Shown: positions 10,421 to 20,640, counted from the first letter of the stretch. The stretch: DNA of 64,000 bases from Flavivirga aquatica (GCF_001747085.1 NZ_MDJD01000054.1:1177004-1241003); one strand, 5' to 3'. Translations and numbers: made by a program. Notes: generated from the sequence alone by a model not told the origin.

Positions 10421-12652
10421 ATGCGCTTTTTTCTTTATCTTTTTTTAACACTTTTCTCATCATCAATCCTTAACGCACAAAACCAACCCTGGCAAGGTAA
10501 ATTCGAGCCCATAGATCGTATTATTGCTCCTCCTAACATATATAGGACAGCAAGTGGAGCCCCTGGAAAAGCCTATTGGCAACAACGTGCTAATTATAAA
10601 ATAAAAGCGACTCTAGACGAAAAAAATAATACCTTAACTGGAGAAGAAACCATTACCTATTTTAATAATTCCCCTGACAATTTAAGTTACTTATGGATTC
10701 AGCTTGAGCAAAATGTAAATAAAAAAGAAAATGAAGATTTTGGAGCTGTAAATAATCGCATAAAAGATTCAATAACTACTAGGCAAATGCAGTTTCTCAC
10801 TAGGCCTATAGATTTCCCTGCAGGCTACACCATAAAATATGTGAAAGATAATGATGGTAAGGCTATAAAAACCATGGTTAACAATACCATGATGAAAGTG
10901 AAATTGAATACTGTTCTTAAATCTGGTGAATCTACAAACATATCCATAGCATGGTCTTACCCAATAACAGATAGAAGTTTATTTTTATTATCTAGAGAAG
11001 GTTATGAATACTTTCCCGAAGATGATAATACTGTTTATCTTATAGCGCATTGGTTCCCTAGAATGGCGGTTTATAATGATACGGAAGGTTGGCAAAATCA
11101 GCAATTTCATAAATTAGGTGAATTTGCATTAGAGTTTGGAGACTATGAAGTTGAAATCACAGTTCCTGAAAACCATATTGTGGCTTCTACTGGTTTACTT
11201 CAAAATAGTGAATCTGTGCTAACTAAAACGCAGCGTAAAAGAATGGATAAGGCTAAAAAATCTTTTGATAAACCTATTATGATTATTACTAAGAAGGAAG
11301 CTGAGTTCAATGAAAAAGAAAAATCTTCTAAACAAAAAACTTGGAAGTTTAGCGCTAAAAATGTTAGAGATTTTGCATTTGCATCTTCACGAAAATTTAT
11401 GTGGGATGCACAAGCCGTTAAACTACCTACTAATACCGTAATGGCTATGTCATTCTACCCTAAGGAAGGCTTACCTGTATGGCAAGGAGAATCTACTAAA
11501 GCCATAGTGCATGCTCTTGAAGTCTATTCGGAAGCTACTTTCGATTACCCTTATCCTGTTGCGATTTCAGTTAATACTTCAAATATAGGTATGGAGTTTC
11601 CTATGATTAGTTTTAATGGAGGTCGACCAAAAAATGGAAAAATAAGTGATGCAGCCAAAGCGAGTATGATAGGCACTATTATTCATGAAGTTGGGCACAA
11701 TTGGTTTCCTATGATTGTAAGTTCTGATGAACGTAAATGGATGTGGATGGATGAAGGTTTAAATACCTTTTTACACCATAGAACACTGGCTGAAAGATAC
11801 CCTAATTTTAATAGTGTAACACCTAAAAGTATCGTACCATTTATGAGTGGCGATAAAAATATTTTACGCCCAATAATGACGACTTCAGATAATGAATTAC
11901 TGTCTCAATTTGGTGCCAATTTTTATTTAAAACCTACTGTTGGTTTACAAATGCTACGAAACTCTATTATTGGAAAAGAACTCTTTGACGATGCCTTTAA
12001 AGAATATGCCAACAGATGGAAATATAAACATCCCAATCCTGCCGATTTATTTAGAACTATAGAAGATGCTACTGCAACCAATTTAGATTGGTTTTACAGA
12101 GGTTGGTTTTTCACTACCGATCATGTAGATATGGAACTTAACAATGTAAAATGGTTTCAAGTTCATGAAGAAAACATTAATATTGAAGACCAACAGAAAG
12201 CTCGTAAATTAAAAATAGAATCTAATAATAATAACAATGAGTTAGCTAAAGATTTTTCTAGTGGACCAGAAGTAATAACTATGACCTCTACACCTGATGC
12301 ATCTTATGGTCAGTTTTTATCAAGATTAAATGAACCTGAAATACGCAAACAATTATCTGGTAAAAACATTTATGAAGTTACCATAAAAAATGTAGGTGGA
12401 TTAGTTATGCCAATAACTATTGAATGGATTTTTACCGATGGAACAACCGAAATAGATAGACTACCTGCTGAAATATGGCGTAGAAATGAATACGAAACAC
12501 AACAAACATTTATAAAAAACAAAGAAGTTAGTAAAATTAACTTAGATCCCAATTTTGAATTCGCCGATACCAATGTAAAAAATAACAGTTTCCCTAAAAC
12601 CAAAGCCAAATCAGGTTTTGATGTTTTTAAAACTAAAAAAGCCAAAAATTGA
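10421..12652 (+). CDS. M1-family metallopeptidase, exported
   Basis: 743 residues with a signal peptide (1-19, ending LNAQ). The zinc site HEVGHNW is at about residue 423, and the third ligand is in WMWMDEGLNTFL about 20 residues on. The upstream exopeptidase-type motif is altered to NIGMEFPMISF, where GxMEN/GxMEF-like sequence is expected. It cleaves residues from peptide N-termini, here probably in the periplasm. The gene runs into the next one with a 4-base overlap if the early start of the sulfatase were used. Confidence 0.88.
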   Translation: MRFFLYLFLTLFSSSILNAQNQPWQGKFEPIDRIIAPPNIYRTASGAPGKAYWQQRANYKIKATLDEKNNTLTGEETITYFNNSPDNLSYLWIQLEQNVNKKENEDFGAVNNRIKDSITTRQMQFLTRPIDFPAGYTIKYVKDNDGKAIKTMVNNTMMKVKLNTVLKSGESTNISIAWSYPITDRSLFLLSREGYEYFPEDDNTVYLIAHWFPRMAVYNDTEGWQNQQFHKLGEFALEFGDYEVEITVPENHIVASTGLLQNSESVLTKTQRKRMDKAKKSFDKPIMIITKKEAEFNEKEKSSKQKTWKFSAKNVRDFAFASSRKFMWDAQAVKLPTNTVMAMSFYPKEGLPVWQGESTKAIVHALEVYSEATFDYPYPVAISVNTSNIGMEFPMISFNGGRPKNGKISDAAKASMIGTIIHEVGHNWFPMIVSSDERKWMWMDEGLNTFLHHRTLAERYPNFNSVTPKSIVPFMSGDKNILRPIMTTSDNELLSQFGANFYLKPTVGLQMLRNSIIGKELFDDAFKEYANRWKYKHPNPADLFRTIEDATATNLDWFYRGWFFTTDHVDMELNNVKWFQVHEENINIEDQQKARKLKIESNNNNNELAKDFSSGPEVITMTSTPDASYGQFLSRLNEPEIRKQLSGKNIYEVTIKNVGGLVMPITIEWIFTDGTTEIDRLPAEIWRRNEYETQQTFIKNKEVSKINLDPNFEFADTNVKNNSFPKTKAKSGFDVFKTKKAKN

Positions 12653-12687
12653 TTTTACATCAGCCTCATTATTATTTTAAATTAAAT

Positions 12688-14151
12688 ATGATAAAGAACA
12701 CCTTTTTAATACTCGCTTTAATATTATTTTCCGCATGCGCGAATAATAATAATAATAATAAAGAAAACATTGTATTTATTCTAGTAGACGATTTAGGCTG
12801 GACAGATTTAGGATATTCAGGAAGTACATTTCACGAAACGCCAAACATTGATGCTTTTAGTAAAGAAAGCATTCAATTTACTAATGCTTATGCCTCTGCA
12901 TCTGTATGCTCACCTTCAAGAGCTGCTTTAATGACAGGAAAACATCCTGCCAGATTAAATATTACAGATTGGATACCTGGCTATATCCCCGACAATGAAA
13001 AATTAAAAGGACCAAATATATTAAATGAACTCCCACTTTCTGAAACTACACTTCCAGAAGTTTTTAAAGCCCATGGTTATAAAACTTTTTTCGCTGGCAA
13101 ATGGCATTTAGGTAATACTGGTTTTTTTCCAGAAGATCAAGGTTTCGATATTAATATTGGAGGGCACCATAAAGGAAGCCCTCCGGGGGGCTATTACTCG
13201 CCATATAAAAACCCTAAACTATTAAACGGTCCAAAAGGCGAATATTTAACAGATAGATTAACCAATGAGTCTATTAATTTTCTAGACACTATTGATAATA
13301 CCCCCTTCTTCTTATATTTAAGTTATTATACAGTACACACTCCTATTCAACCAAACACGCAATACATTAACAAGTTCAATAAAAAGTTAGCAGATACAAA
13401 AGAAGATATGTCTTCTACTTTTAAAGATGAACGAAGAGGCAAAACAGCTTTAAAACAAAATAATCCAGCTTATGCTTCTATGTTATATGCTTTAGATAAA
13501 AATATTGGTAAACTCATTACGAAACTCAAGAAAAAGGGTTTATACAATAATACTACTTTAGTTTTCACATCGGATAATGGTGGGCTTTCTACAGTCCTAA
13601 AAAATAAAAAGCAAAAAGCACCTACAGCAGTAGTTCCTTTAAGAGGTGGTAAAGGTTGGCTATACGAAGGCGGAATTAGAATTCCGTTATTAATTAAACC
13701 TTCTAATTATTCTGGCGAAAGCAAAATTATTGATACACCTGTAATTAGCCATGACTTCTATCCTACGCTACTTTCATTAGCGGACATAAAAACGGGTGCT
13801 GCATCTAATCTTATAGACGGTATCGATTTAAGCCCTATTTTAATTACCAACAACAATTCAATTGACAGAAAGGAACTATTTTGGCATTACCCTCACTATC
13901 ACGCTAGTGGTTGGGCTCCTGGTGCTGCCATAAGACAAAATAATTGGAAACTAATCGAATTTTACGACTCTAGCACATTAGAGCTTTACAATTTATCTGA
14001 AGATATTTCTGAAACTCATGATTTATCTTTAAAATACCCTAAAAAAGTAAAGGCGCTTCAAAACAGATTACATGAACTTCAAAAATCAATGAATGCCAAT
14101 ACTGTTAGTAATAATATAGATTATAAAATGGGGGAATTAAAAAGTCAATAA
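12688..14151 (+). CDS. lipoprotein sulfatase
   Basis: 487 residues from the start MIKNTFLIL; an earlier in-frame ATG at 12649 gives a poor N-terminus, whereas this start gives a lipoprotein signal ending in LFSAC. The formylglycine site reads CSPSR (about residue 75), which is the motif matured by a sulfatase-modifying enzyme. Metal ligands VDDLGWTD near the N-terminus and FTSDNGG near 295 are intact. It removes sulfate groups, in this setting most likely from algal polysaccharides. The stop codon overlaps the target duplication of IS1595 copy 2. Confidence 0.9.
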   Translation: MIKNTFLILALILFSACANNNNNNKENIVFILVDDLGWTDLGYSGSTFHETPNIDAFSKESIQFTNAYASASVCSPSRAALMTGKHPARLNITDWIPGYIPDNEKLKGPNILNELPLSETTLPEVFKAHGYKTFFAGKWHLGNTGFFPEDQGFDINIGGHHKGSPPGGYYSPYKNPKLLNGPKGEYLTDRLTNESINFLDTIDNTPFFLYLSYYTVHTPIQPNTQYINKFNKKLADTKEDMSSTFKDERRGKTALKQNNPAYASMLYALDKNIGKLITKLKKKGLYNNTTLVFTSDNGGLSTVLKNKKQKAPTAVVPLRGGKGWLYEGGIRIPLLIKPSNYSGESKIIDTPVISHDFYPTLLSLADIKTGAASNLIDGIDLSPILITNNNSIDRKELFWHYPHYHASGWAPGAAIRQNNWKLIEFYDSSTLELYNLSEDISETHDLSLKYPKKVKALQNRLHELQKSMNANTVSNNIDYKMGELKSQ

Positions 14152-14155
14152 CTTT

Positions 14156-15145
14156 ATTGAATATCCGTAATTACTAATAATTGATTAAAAATGCTTATTT
14201 TGTTAAAAAAACAAGTCATGAATATTTTTAGTTTTACCGCCCATTTTGATAGTGAAGAAGCTTGTCGTACTCATTTTAAGCAAGAAAGAGATAAGATAGG
14301 AGTTAAATGCCAGCGTTGTGGTCATACTCATCACTATTGGATAAAGGCTGTTTGGAGCTATGAGTGCAAATCTTGTAGAGCCCGTACATCTTTGAGAAGT
14401 GGTACTATTATGCAAAATTCTAATCTATCTTTTATGATATGGTATAAGACAATGTTTTTGATGACTACTACCAAGAAAGGATTTTCTTCTAAAGAAATCC
14501 AGAAACAGCTTGGTTTAAAAAGGTATGAACCTGTCTGGGCGATGGTTCATAAACTTCGTAAAGCAATGGGTAACAGAGATGCCCGCTATACTTTAGAAGG
14601 TATGATTGAAATGGATGAAGGTTATTTTACGGTCGAATCTTCTGAAATAGAGCAACAAAAAGGAAAAAGAGGTCGTGGTGCAGTAGGAAAGCAAAACGTA
14701 ATGATAATGGCAGAATCCACTCCCTTAGAAGACCCGAAAACCAACAAGAAGGATCGCCAATGTCGCTACTTTAAAGCCAAAGTGCTGACAGATCATAAGG
14801 CTGATGGTGTAAATGATACTGTTAAAGAGTCTTTAGACGAACAAAGCATTGTTTTTACTGATAAAAGTACTTCATATGTTGATATTGCTGATTTTGTAGA
14901 ACTACATATTAGTGAAAAATCAGATAAACAAACTACTAAAGAGACCTTGAAATGGGTACATATTACCATAAGCAATGCCAAACGAAACTTACTTGGAAAT
15001 TATCACAAAATTAAAGGCAAATACCTACAACTCTACCTAAACGAATTTGTTTACAAACTCAATCGAAGATATTTTGAGGAAAAACTATTCGATAGACTAG
15101 TAATAGCTGGAATTACTGGATTATGAGTAAAAACGGATATTCAAA
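14156..15145 (+). mobile_element. IS1595-family element, copy 2
   Basis: Same element as 6179-7168. Its 8-base target duplication is ATAACTTT at 14148-14155 and 15146-15153. The insertion point is the stop codon of the sulfatase, leaving that gene intact. Confidence 0.9.
14191..15126 (+). CDS. IS1595-family transposase (copy 2)
   Basis: The protein is identical in all 311 residues to the transposase at 6214-7149, with the same zinc ribbon, catalytic residues and ISXO2-like end. The identity shows a recent transposition within this chromosome. Confidence 0.93.
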   Translation: MLILLKKQVMNIFSFTAHFDSEEACRTHFKQERDKIGVKCQRCGHTHHYWIKAVWSYECKSCRARTSLRSGTIMQNSNLSFMIWYKTMFLMTTTKKGFSSKEIQKQLGLKRYEPVWAMVHKLRKAMGNRDARYTLEGMIEMDEGYFTVESSEIEQQKGKRGRGAVGKQNVMIMAESTPLEDPKTNKKDRQCRYFKAKVLTDHKADGVNDTVKESLDEQSIVFTDKSTSYVDIADFVELHISEKSDKQTTKETLKWVHITISNAKRNLLGNYHKIKGKYLQLYLNEFVYKLNRRYFEEKLFDRLVIAGITGL

Positions 15146-15284
15146 ATAACTTTTAAGTAATATCAAAAATTAAAACTATTTTATTTAAAACTCAATAATT
15201 AAATGCTATAAAATTTCAGTACGAAATATCTTTATCACAAAATAATACCAATTATAATTTAAAACAAGCCTTAAAAGTTTTTAT

Positions 15285-15655
15285 ATAAAATTCAGATTTT
15301 ACAATGTTGATTATATTATTGTTGATTTGTGTTTTTACAGTTTGATTTAACCAATGTTTAAGCTCTTTGATATTTTCAAATGTTCTGTTTTTAAATCGTT
15401 CTTTTAAATATTGCTATACTTTTTCGCAAGGATTTAATTCCGGGGTATATGGAGGTATTCTAATAAGCTTAATATTATCTGGGGTATTTATATGAAAACC
15501 TGCATTGTCAATGATCAGAACCTTTAATTCTTCGGGTCAAAAAAGAGATAGCGCTTTAAAATAAGCTTCAAAAATCAGGGTATCAACGCCTTCTACTTCC
15601 CAGGTAAAATGACTCCCATCAATTGGAGAATAGCTTCCGTACAAATATGAAACTG
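15285..15655 (-). pseudogene. IS630-family transposase relic
   Basis: On the minus strand the translation shows a DDE C-terminal half: LIIDNAGFHINTPDNI, then RIPPYTPELNPCEKV followed by an in-frame stop and QYLKERFKNRTFENIKELK. The IDNAG and PPYTPELNP motifs are typical of IS630/Tc1 transposases. The N-terminal half is missing and at least two stops interrupt the frame. It is a different member from the intact IS630 copies on its right. Confidence 0.75.
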
Positions 15656-15679
15656 TATTAGCAGTAGCGACACGTGTTA
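15656..15679. repeat. right-end motif R0, split by IS630
   Basis: TAGCAGTAGCGACACGTGTTA matches the long form of the element right end (compare 54043-54073 and 62183-62215). Its second half CCCTAGTTGTTGGGG continues at 16807-16819, after the IS630 copy. Removing the IS and one TA restores ACACGTGTTACCCTAG, as at 62197-62209. Confidence 0.7.
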
Positions 15680-15727
15680 TACTATTTTTTATTTTAATTT
15701 TCTCAAAAAAAATTATATCTTTATATT

Positions 15728-16234
15728 ATGGCAAAAATAATTGATATTCAGATTTCTGAGAGTGAATTAAAGTTGAAACAACTTTACAATAAGGAAACAA
15801 GTAGGTTAAAACGTAGTAGGTTAAAAGCATTGCTATTGATAAAGCAAGGAAAATGTAAATACACCAAAGAAGTTGCTAAAAAAGTAAAATATGACCGTCG
15901 TAGCATATACAATTGGTTAAAAATGTATGAAGAAGGCGGTCTGGATAATTTATGTACCGTTTCAAGTGGCGGTAACAATACAAAATTACTTAAAGAATCA
16001 ACAATTAAAGAGATAGACAGATTATTAAATAATCCTAATAGTACTATTACCAGTTATGTAGAGTTATTGTCTATTCTGACTGAAACCACCCAAAAGGACA
16101 TAACCTATTCAGCACTATATCAACATTGTAAGTCAAAGCACTATTCTAAATTAAAAGTAGCAAGAAAATCACATCATAAAAAAGATGAGCAGGCTGTAGA
16201 GGCTTTTAAAAAAACTCCCCAACCTATTAACTAA
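15728..16234 (+). CDS. IS630 transposase, N-terminal half (orfA)
   Basis: 168 residues. The helix-turn-helix DNA-binding part is at about 30-75 (TKEVAKKVKYDRRSIYNWLK) followed by a second one. It ends after the run TTTTAAAAAAACTCC. Sliding to the +1 frame on this A7 run gives FKKLPNLLTNIRM, which joins smoothly to orfB, so the full transposase is probably made by slippage or ribosomal frameshifting. Confidence 0.8.
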   Translation: MAKIIDIQISESELKLKQLYNKETSRLKRSRLKALLLIKQGKCKYTKEVAKKVKYDRRSIYNWLKMYEEGGLDNLCTVSSGGNNTKLLKESTIKEIDRLLNNPNSTITSYVELLSILTETTQKDITYSALYQHCKSKHYSKLKVARKSHHKKDEQAVEAFKKTPQPIN

Positions 16235-16241
16235 TATTAGA

Positions 16242-16804
16242 ATGCGTCTTAATAAAGATAAGTATGATAGTATTGATATAATGTTTCAAGATGAGGCTAG
16301 ATTTCGGTTGATGACTCATCAGAAAAGAACCCTCACCGCTAGAGGAGTTCAAGCAAAAGTACACTACCAACATAGCTATAAATATGTATGGCTTTGGGGT
16401 AGTTTTTCACCAATAACGGGACATGCCTTTTACTGGGAAACACCAATTGTAAACAATGCTATATTTGAGAGCTATTTAAAAGAACTTAGCCAACAAAACC
16501 CAAGAGAGTATAAAATTTTAGTAATAGACAATGCTGGTTTTCATGCTTGTAAAAATATAGAAATACCAGAAAACATTTATCTTTTAAATATACCTCCTTA
16601 TTCTCCAGAGCTAAATCCAGCAGAAAAAGTATGGCAATGGATGAAGGATAGAATAGCTATGAAGTTTTTTGAATCCATAGAGGATTTACAAAATAGGATA
16701 ACAGAGACTATACAATTGATGGACGCAAAAATAATTAAATCAATTACAGGATACGAGTTATACACTAAACCTTTTATTGAGAAAATTCAAATACGAAATT
16801 GTAT
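16242..16804 (+). CDS. IS630 transposase, catalytic half (orfB)
   Basis: The DDE residues are in FQDEARF (first Asp), VIDNAGFHAC (second Asp) and PPYSPELNPAEKVW (Glu). The frame stays open past the IS end to 16976 and runs into the tail of an old XRE gene; the last 57 codons do not belong to the transposase. The real C-terminus is therefore near KPFIEKIQI, as in copy 2. Confidence 0.8.
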
Positions 16805-16976
16805 TACCCTAGTTGTTGGGGATTATCTTATTGGTAAAACTAATTTATTGCTTGATAAAGATGCTGTAGATAGGTTGGTAAGGATTTCTGAACTTAATGA
16901 AGATAACAAAACCTTTATCCTTAATATGATTGATATGGCTTTACGTGACTTTAAAACTAAAAAAGCTTACGCATAA
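16805..16976 (+). pseudogene. XRE regulator tail fragment 1
   Basis: The stretch GDYLIGKTNLLLDKDAVDRL to MALRDFKTKKAYA matches the last 50-55 residues of the XRE regulators in the elements (for example LRDFKTKQAFSS at 47341). It begins at a GGGG (16816-16819) directly after the right-end motif R0 and is followed by its own terminator (16977-17005). The DNA-binding part is absent. Confidence 0.75.
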
Positions 16977-17029
16977 AAAAAGCTACCTGTTACAGTAGCT
17001 TTAATTCTTATTTTTTTTTGATTACTCTA

Positions 17030-17083
17030 TACGGCACTCGACACAGTCGTAGCGCTAGCGTTTACTCAGTCGAGCGCGAGGGG
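17030..17083. repeat. right-end hairpin R1
   Basis: ACTCGACACAGTCGTAGCGCTAGCG followed by CGAGCGCGAGGGG; a degenerate form of the element right end (short stems with a TAGCGCTAGC core, then GGGG). It follows a terminator and precedes the Rhs tip relic on the minus strand, as in the other units. Confidence 0.6.
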
Positions 17084-17690
17084 AGTAGTTTTGTATCAGA
17101 AAAAATTTCATGCCAAAACATTTTCTCTTTAGTAAACAAAAACGAAATCGGATTAAAAGGGAATAAACGAATAATTGTCCTAATAAAAATCGCTATAAAC
17201 ATATTCAATGAACTTGACTTATTAACAATTACTTTAAACTTAAAAAGTTTTTTACCAATAGTAACAAGAAAAAAATACTCACATAAAATAAAGTAACTAA
17301 AATAACTTATAAAATAATTTAATAAGCTAGATGAATTAGAACTATTTCCAGTAATAAAAATAGCATCCTGTTGAATTGGCGCTCCTAACCAATCACTACC
17401 ATCGTGATTCCATTTAATACCATCAGTTACTGTTCCTGGCAATACACCTTTAACACAGTCTTCTCCTTTTTTATTCGTACACCCACTACTAGGGTCTACA
17501 TTAGATGCTGGATTATTCCCCATAAGGGTCAGGACTTATCCAACGCCCAATACGAGAATCATACAATCTTAGCTGAAAAGAATTAATTCCACTACCTATT
17601 TCAGGTTCTTTCTCTGCATACTCACCTTGATATCCGTAACGGTAATCACCTTCAACATTCCTATTAGGCATTGGCATACCAAAGGGATAA
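17084..17690 (-). pseudogene. Rhs C-terminal tip relic (different core type)
   Basis: On the minus strand from 17690: YPFGMPMPNRN, RYGYQGEYAEKEPEIG, YDSRIGRWISPDPYGE then a stop; one frame over, MGNNPASNVDPSSG continues from 17523. In intact Rhs proteins these two parts are linked by a segment such as YASPYLG, so a small deletion with frameshift has joined them. The core is not of the FFAVDPL type used by the other tips here. The rest (SSLLNYFISYFSYFIL and on) is hydrophobic and may be a leftover of a membrane immunity protein. No working toxin is encoded. Confidence 0.7.
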
Positions 17691-17772
17691 CACCCTATAT
17701 ACTATTTTTAGGAGTTACTTTATTTAAAAGAACGTATGATTAATCTTAACGTTAATCAAAATCTAAGATATA

Positions 17773-17800
17773 AAAAACCACCTAGATGCTAGATGGTTTT
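17773..17800 (-). terminator. terminator after the E1a toxin gene
   Basis: AAAACCATCTAGCATCTAGG and then TGG plus six T on the minus strand; stem CCATCTAG/CTAGGTGG with a three-base loop. A near copy sits at 21825-21850 in E1b. Confidence 0.75.
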
Positions 17801-17826
17801 ACATTAATTTTTATGTGGTAATTACT

Positions 17827-18126
17827 TTATTTACGAAGTTTTAAAGGATTCTGATAAGTATCAAAAACTTGAAGTATTTTTATTTCATCATCATTAACTG
17901 GTTTGTAGATAATTTTAAAATGTCTTACTACCATTCTACGGTATGGCTCACCCAAAAATTCATCTACTTGATACTGTTTTACGTAATGAATATTTATACC
18001 AGCATCATATATGTCACTGATAACATTTCGGGCTAGGTTTTCAGATTTGGTTTTCTTTTTTACTCTTTTAAAAATATGCCTTATATCCTGTTCAGCATTT
18101 TCAGACCATTCAATTTTCAAACCCAT
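17827..18126 (-). CDS. RelE/ParE-family toxin
   Basis: 99 residues. The pattern IEWSENAEQDIRHIFKRV at the start and YRRMVVRHFKIIYKPV with ILQVFDTYQNPLKL at the end is that of the ParE/RelE fold. Such toxins act on gyrase or on ribosome-bound mRNA; the sequence does not decide which. The antitoxin gene directly precedes it without a gap. Confidence 0.8.
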   Translation of the reverse strand: MGLKIEWSENAEQDIRHIFKRVKKKTKSENLARNVISDIYDAGINIHYVKQYQVDEFLGEPYRRMVVRHFKIIYKPVNDDEIKILQVFDTYQNPLKLRK

Positions 18127-18366
18127 TTACCAAGACTGCATTCGCTTTTTTAATTCTTCTGATGAAATAAAGTTGCCTTTTTCTGCATCTTTAACCTTTT
18201 GAATATACTTCTTTTTTGTTAAAGGTTCGCCTTGAACTGTGTAAGCAACAATTTCATCTTTACTACTATGCTCTTCTATATAGCGCAAAACACCTTGTAG
18301 CATCGAAGAATCCTCAATAGCATTGAGTTTATTTAAAATAGTATTTCTTAATTCTATTGCTCCCAT
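18127..18366 (-). CDS. antitoxin partner of the RelE/ParE-like toxin
   Basis: 79 residues from MGAIELRNTIL; a longer frame to 18420 exists but the start at 18366 is preferred because a Bacteroidota -7 box (TATATTTG, minus strand, 18372-18379) lies 6 bases upstream, giving a nearly leaderless transcript. Its C-terminus (KGNFISSEELKKRMQSW) is the type that wraps the toxin and resembles the E2 antitoxin end. Confidence 0.75.
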   Translation of the reverse strand: MGAIELRNTILNKLNAIEDSSMLQGVLRYIEEHSSKDEIVAYTVQGEPLTKKKYIQKVKDAEKGNFISSEELKKRMQSW

Positions 18367-18420
18367 AATTACAAATATACAAATTATTAAATTTTTATGC
18401 TTTTTTATCTTATTAATCAT

Positions 18421-19263
18421 AATAGCATAGCACTTGCAGATGCAAAAACGCTCTATAATATTTTATTTGATTCTGTTTGGCAGACGCTTTGCTGTTTTGC
18501 TAAGAATCCCAAGCACTTAGGAGCAAAAATGGGTATGATTGCCGTCTTACATACTTGGGGACAAAATTTAAGTCTACATCCTCACCTGCATTGCATCGTG
18601 CCCAAAGGAGGTGTTACTAAATCAGGGTATTGGAAAAAGGCAAAAGGCAAAGACCATTTTCTTTTTAGTGTGAAGGCTTTAAGTAAAAAGTTCAGAGGCC
18701 TTTTTGTCTCTAAACTAAGAAAGCAACTCCCTGGAATTCCGCAGGCATTGTATGATAAATTATTTTCTAAGAAATGGGTGGTTTATGCCAAAGCTCCTTT
18801 TGGTAAACCTGAACATGTTATTGAATATTTAGGACGCTACACACATAAAATAGCGATTAGTAATCATAGAATATTAAACATAGATACCACTAATAGAACC
18901 GTAACATTTAGTTTAAAAAATTACCGTAATCAAGGTGAGAAAACAACACAAACCTTATCTAAACAGAACTTTATTAAACGTTTTCAAAATCATATTCTAC
19001 CTAAAGGATTTACAAGAATTCGGCATTACGGATTTTTAAGTAGCAGCTGGAAAAAGGAAAAATTACCAAGACTACAACTCCAATTATTAGATAAAGATCT
19101 AGAAACGACAGCTGTATTAACTCATCAAGAGACCTCGTTACATCGACGTTGTAGACATTGTAAAAAAGGGATTTTAATCACCTTACTAACTTTTGATAGT
19201 CGTGGACCGCCATTTGATTACAAAAAAATAGCAACACGTAAAATACAGAAATATAAAAATTAA
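18421..19263 (+). pseudogene. IS91-family transposase, 5'-truncated
   Basis: About 280 residues. HTWGQNLSLHPHLHCIVPKGG is the His-rich metal site of IS91/ISCR Y2 transposases, and YLGRYTHKIAISNHRI carries the catalytic Tyr region. The N-terminal zinc-finger part is missing; the join to foreign sequence is near 18420, just upstream of the antitoxin gene. The rest of the frame is open. Confidence 0.85.
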
Positions 19264-19499
19264 GGCTATGACCATGTGCTCATACAGGATAACTATGGAC
19301 TAAATTTAAATAATTAGAATAAAATACTGACTTAAAGAAGATTGTGAATGAAAATAGTTTGTAAAATACACGTTTTAATGTCTTAACTAAGTTGCTCTTA
19401 GTACTCCTTATGTGATTTCTGCTTTAATAAATACTTTCAAGAAAACGTTTTCCCCCTTATTTAAGTAACGGATCAGTCAACAAGACATATAGCATTGGC
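19264..19499. other. IS91 flank without genes
   Basis: 236 bases with no supported gene. It probably holds the right terminus of the IS91 relic and the point where the ATPase gene of E1a was cut (its frame ends at 19500 in ...KHMACR, which looks like run-off into foreign DNA). Confidence 0.4.
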
Positions 19500-20640
19500 C
19501 TATCGGCACGCCATATGCTTAGTTAATAGGTTGCCTTTTTTAGTTACTCCTAACTGTTTTTGGTGTAATAAGGTTACCAAATTGGTTAACTGCAAAAACT
19601 GTTTAATTTGTTTATAATCTTCATCGAAATACCTCGCTATATTTAATTGCTCCAAATGTGGATTTACTACGTTTACGGGTTTTAATTCCCGGAAAACGAA
19701 TTGTAGTAATTTTATTGAGTTTTCAACCTCGGTTTCATTTATCAACCCGCCACATTTTTTAATGGCTTGGGTGGTGATGGCTTGTTTTATGGCTTTTGGA
19801 TTGGTAAGTGGTAGCGTAACCACATTATCAGATTTAAGCAACTCGTTATAACCAGTATTGGTGCTACTGATAAAACTTAGATTCCCGTTTACCAATCTGT
19901 TTTTGGCTCTATAAGTGCCTTCTATGGTGTTTTCACTTACCAGTCTATCGACCTGACCTTGTGTAATAAGTTCCGTTAGCGCAGTATTATTTTTACCAAG
20001 TTTATCGATGGTTGGCAACAGTAGTACTTTGTTATTCCAATAATTTCTATCAGGTACATAATACAGCACATTATCACTTATAGAAGTTTTAAAACGATTC
20101 ACCTCAATTGGTAATACTTTTGAAAATGATTGTATTAGTTCGTTTGTTAGCTCTGTATTACCCTGTAGTATACCATGTGTGGTATTTGGTAATTTACTGC
20201 TAAGAGCAATTAAAAATAGCTGTAATCCAATCTTAGGACTGGCTACGCCAGATTTAACCAATAGTTGTTGTAAATCTTCTGTTAGCGTATCGCTTCTAAG
20301 TATCTTATCTACCTTTTTGGAAACCTTGGGTTGTGGTGATGCAATGGCATGTGTTTCTGGAATATAGGTGGATTTATCTTTACGGTACTGTTCCAGTCGT
20401 TCTATGACATCGTAAACGAAATTAGTAATTTTAGTTTCGTCTTCCTTTAACCTTATTTGCGCATTTTTTATAAAGTGCTGTACATTTCTTTCGTCATACA
20501 AATCCACATTATTGCGATGTACATCGGATGCATTTTGATTTGGTCTTTTACTTATTTTAAGTAATACGTTAAACCTTGTAACCACTTGGTTGTTTCTGAA
20601 TCCTATAACTTCTATCTGAAGATTTTCATCTGTATAGCTA
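19500..20640 (-). pseudogene. divergent element ATPase, truncated at both ends
   Basis: About 380 residues. The frame is open beyond the Met at 20585 up to the IS630 border (ENLQIEVIGFRNNQVVTRF), so the real start is lost. The order VDLYDERNVQHFIKNAQIRL, LLVKSGVASPKIGLQLFL, KVLLLPTIDKLGKNNTALTEL follows the intact ATPases (IDLYNDNQVEKLVRKCAERL, LIGKSGVIGEVDNRILMYL, KLILIEDLDGAESVLYPLREL). The Walker A site is not recognisable (HGILQGNTELTNELI where GSSGVGKTH stands in the others) and the Walker B acids are changed. The C-terminal winged helix is missing. Confidence 0.7.

Larger units (their letters stand above)
15680..16804 (+). mobile_element. IS630-family element, copy 1
   Basis: About 1.12 kb between TA dinucleotides (15678-15679 and 16805-16806). 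The ends are imperfect inverted repeats: ATTTTAATTTTCTCAA on the left and ATTTGAATTTTCTCAA read from the right. It sits inside the right-end motif R0. It carries two reading frames shifted by +1 relative to each other. Confidence 0.8.

Noticed and set aside
16242..16976. Fusion of IS630 transposase with a regulator tail
   Set aside because: The frame simply reads through the IS end into an old XRE tail; copy 2 ends at the IS border, and the fused part begins at a right-end motif.
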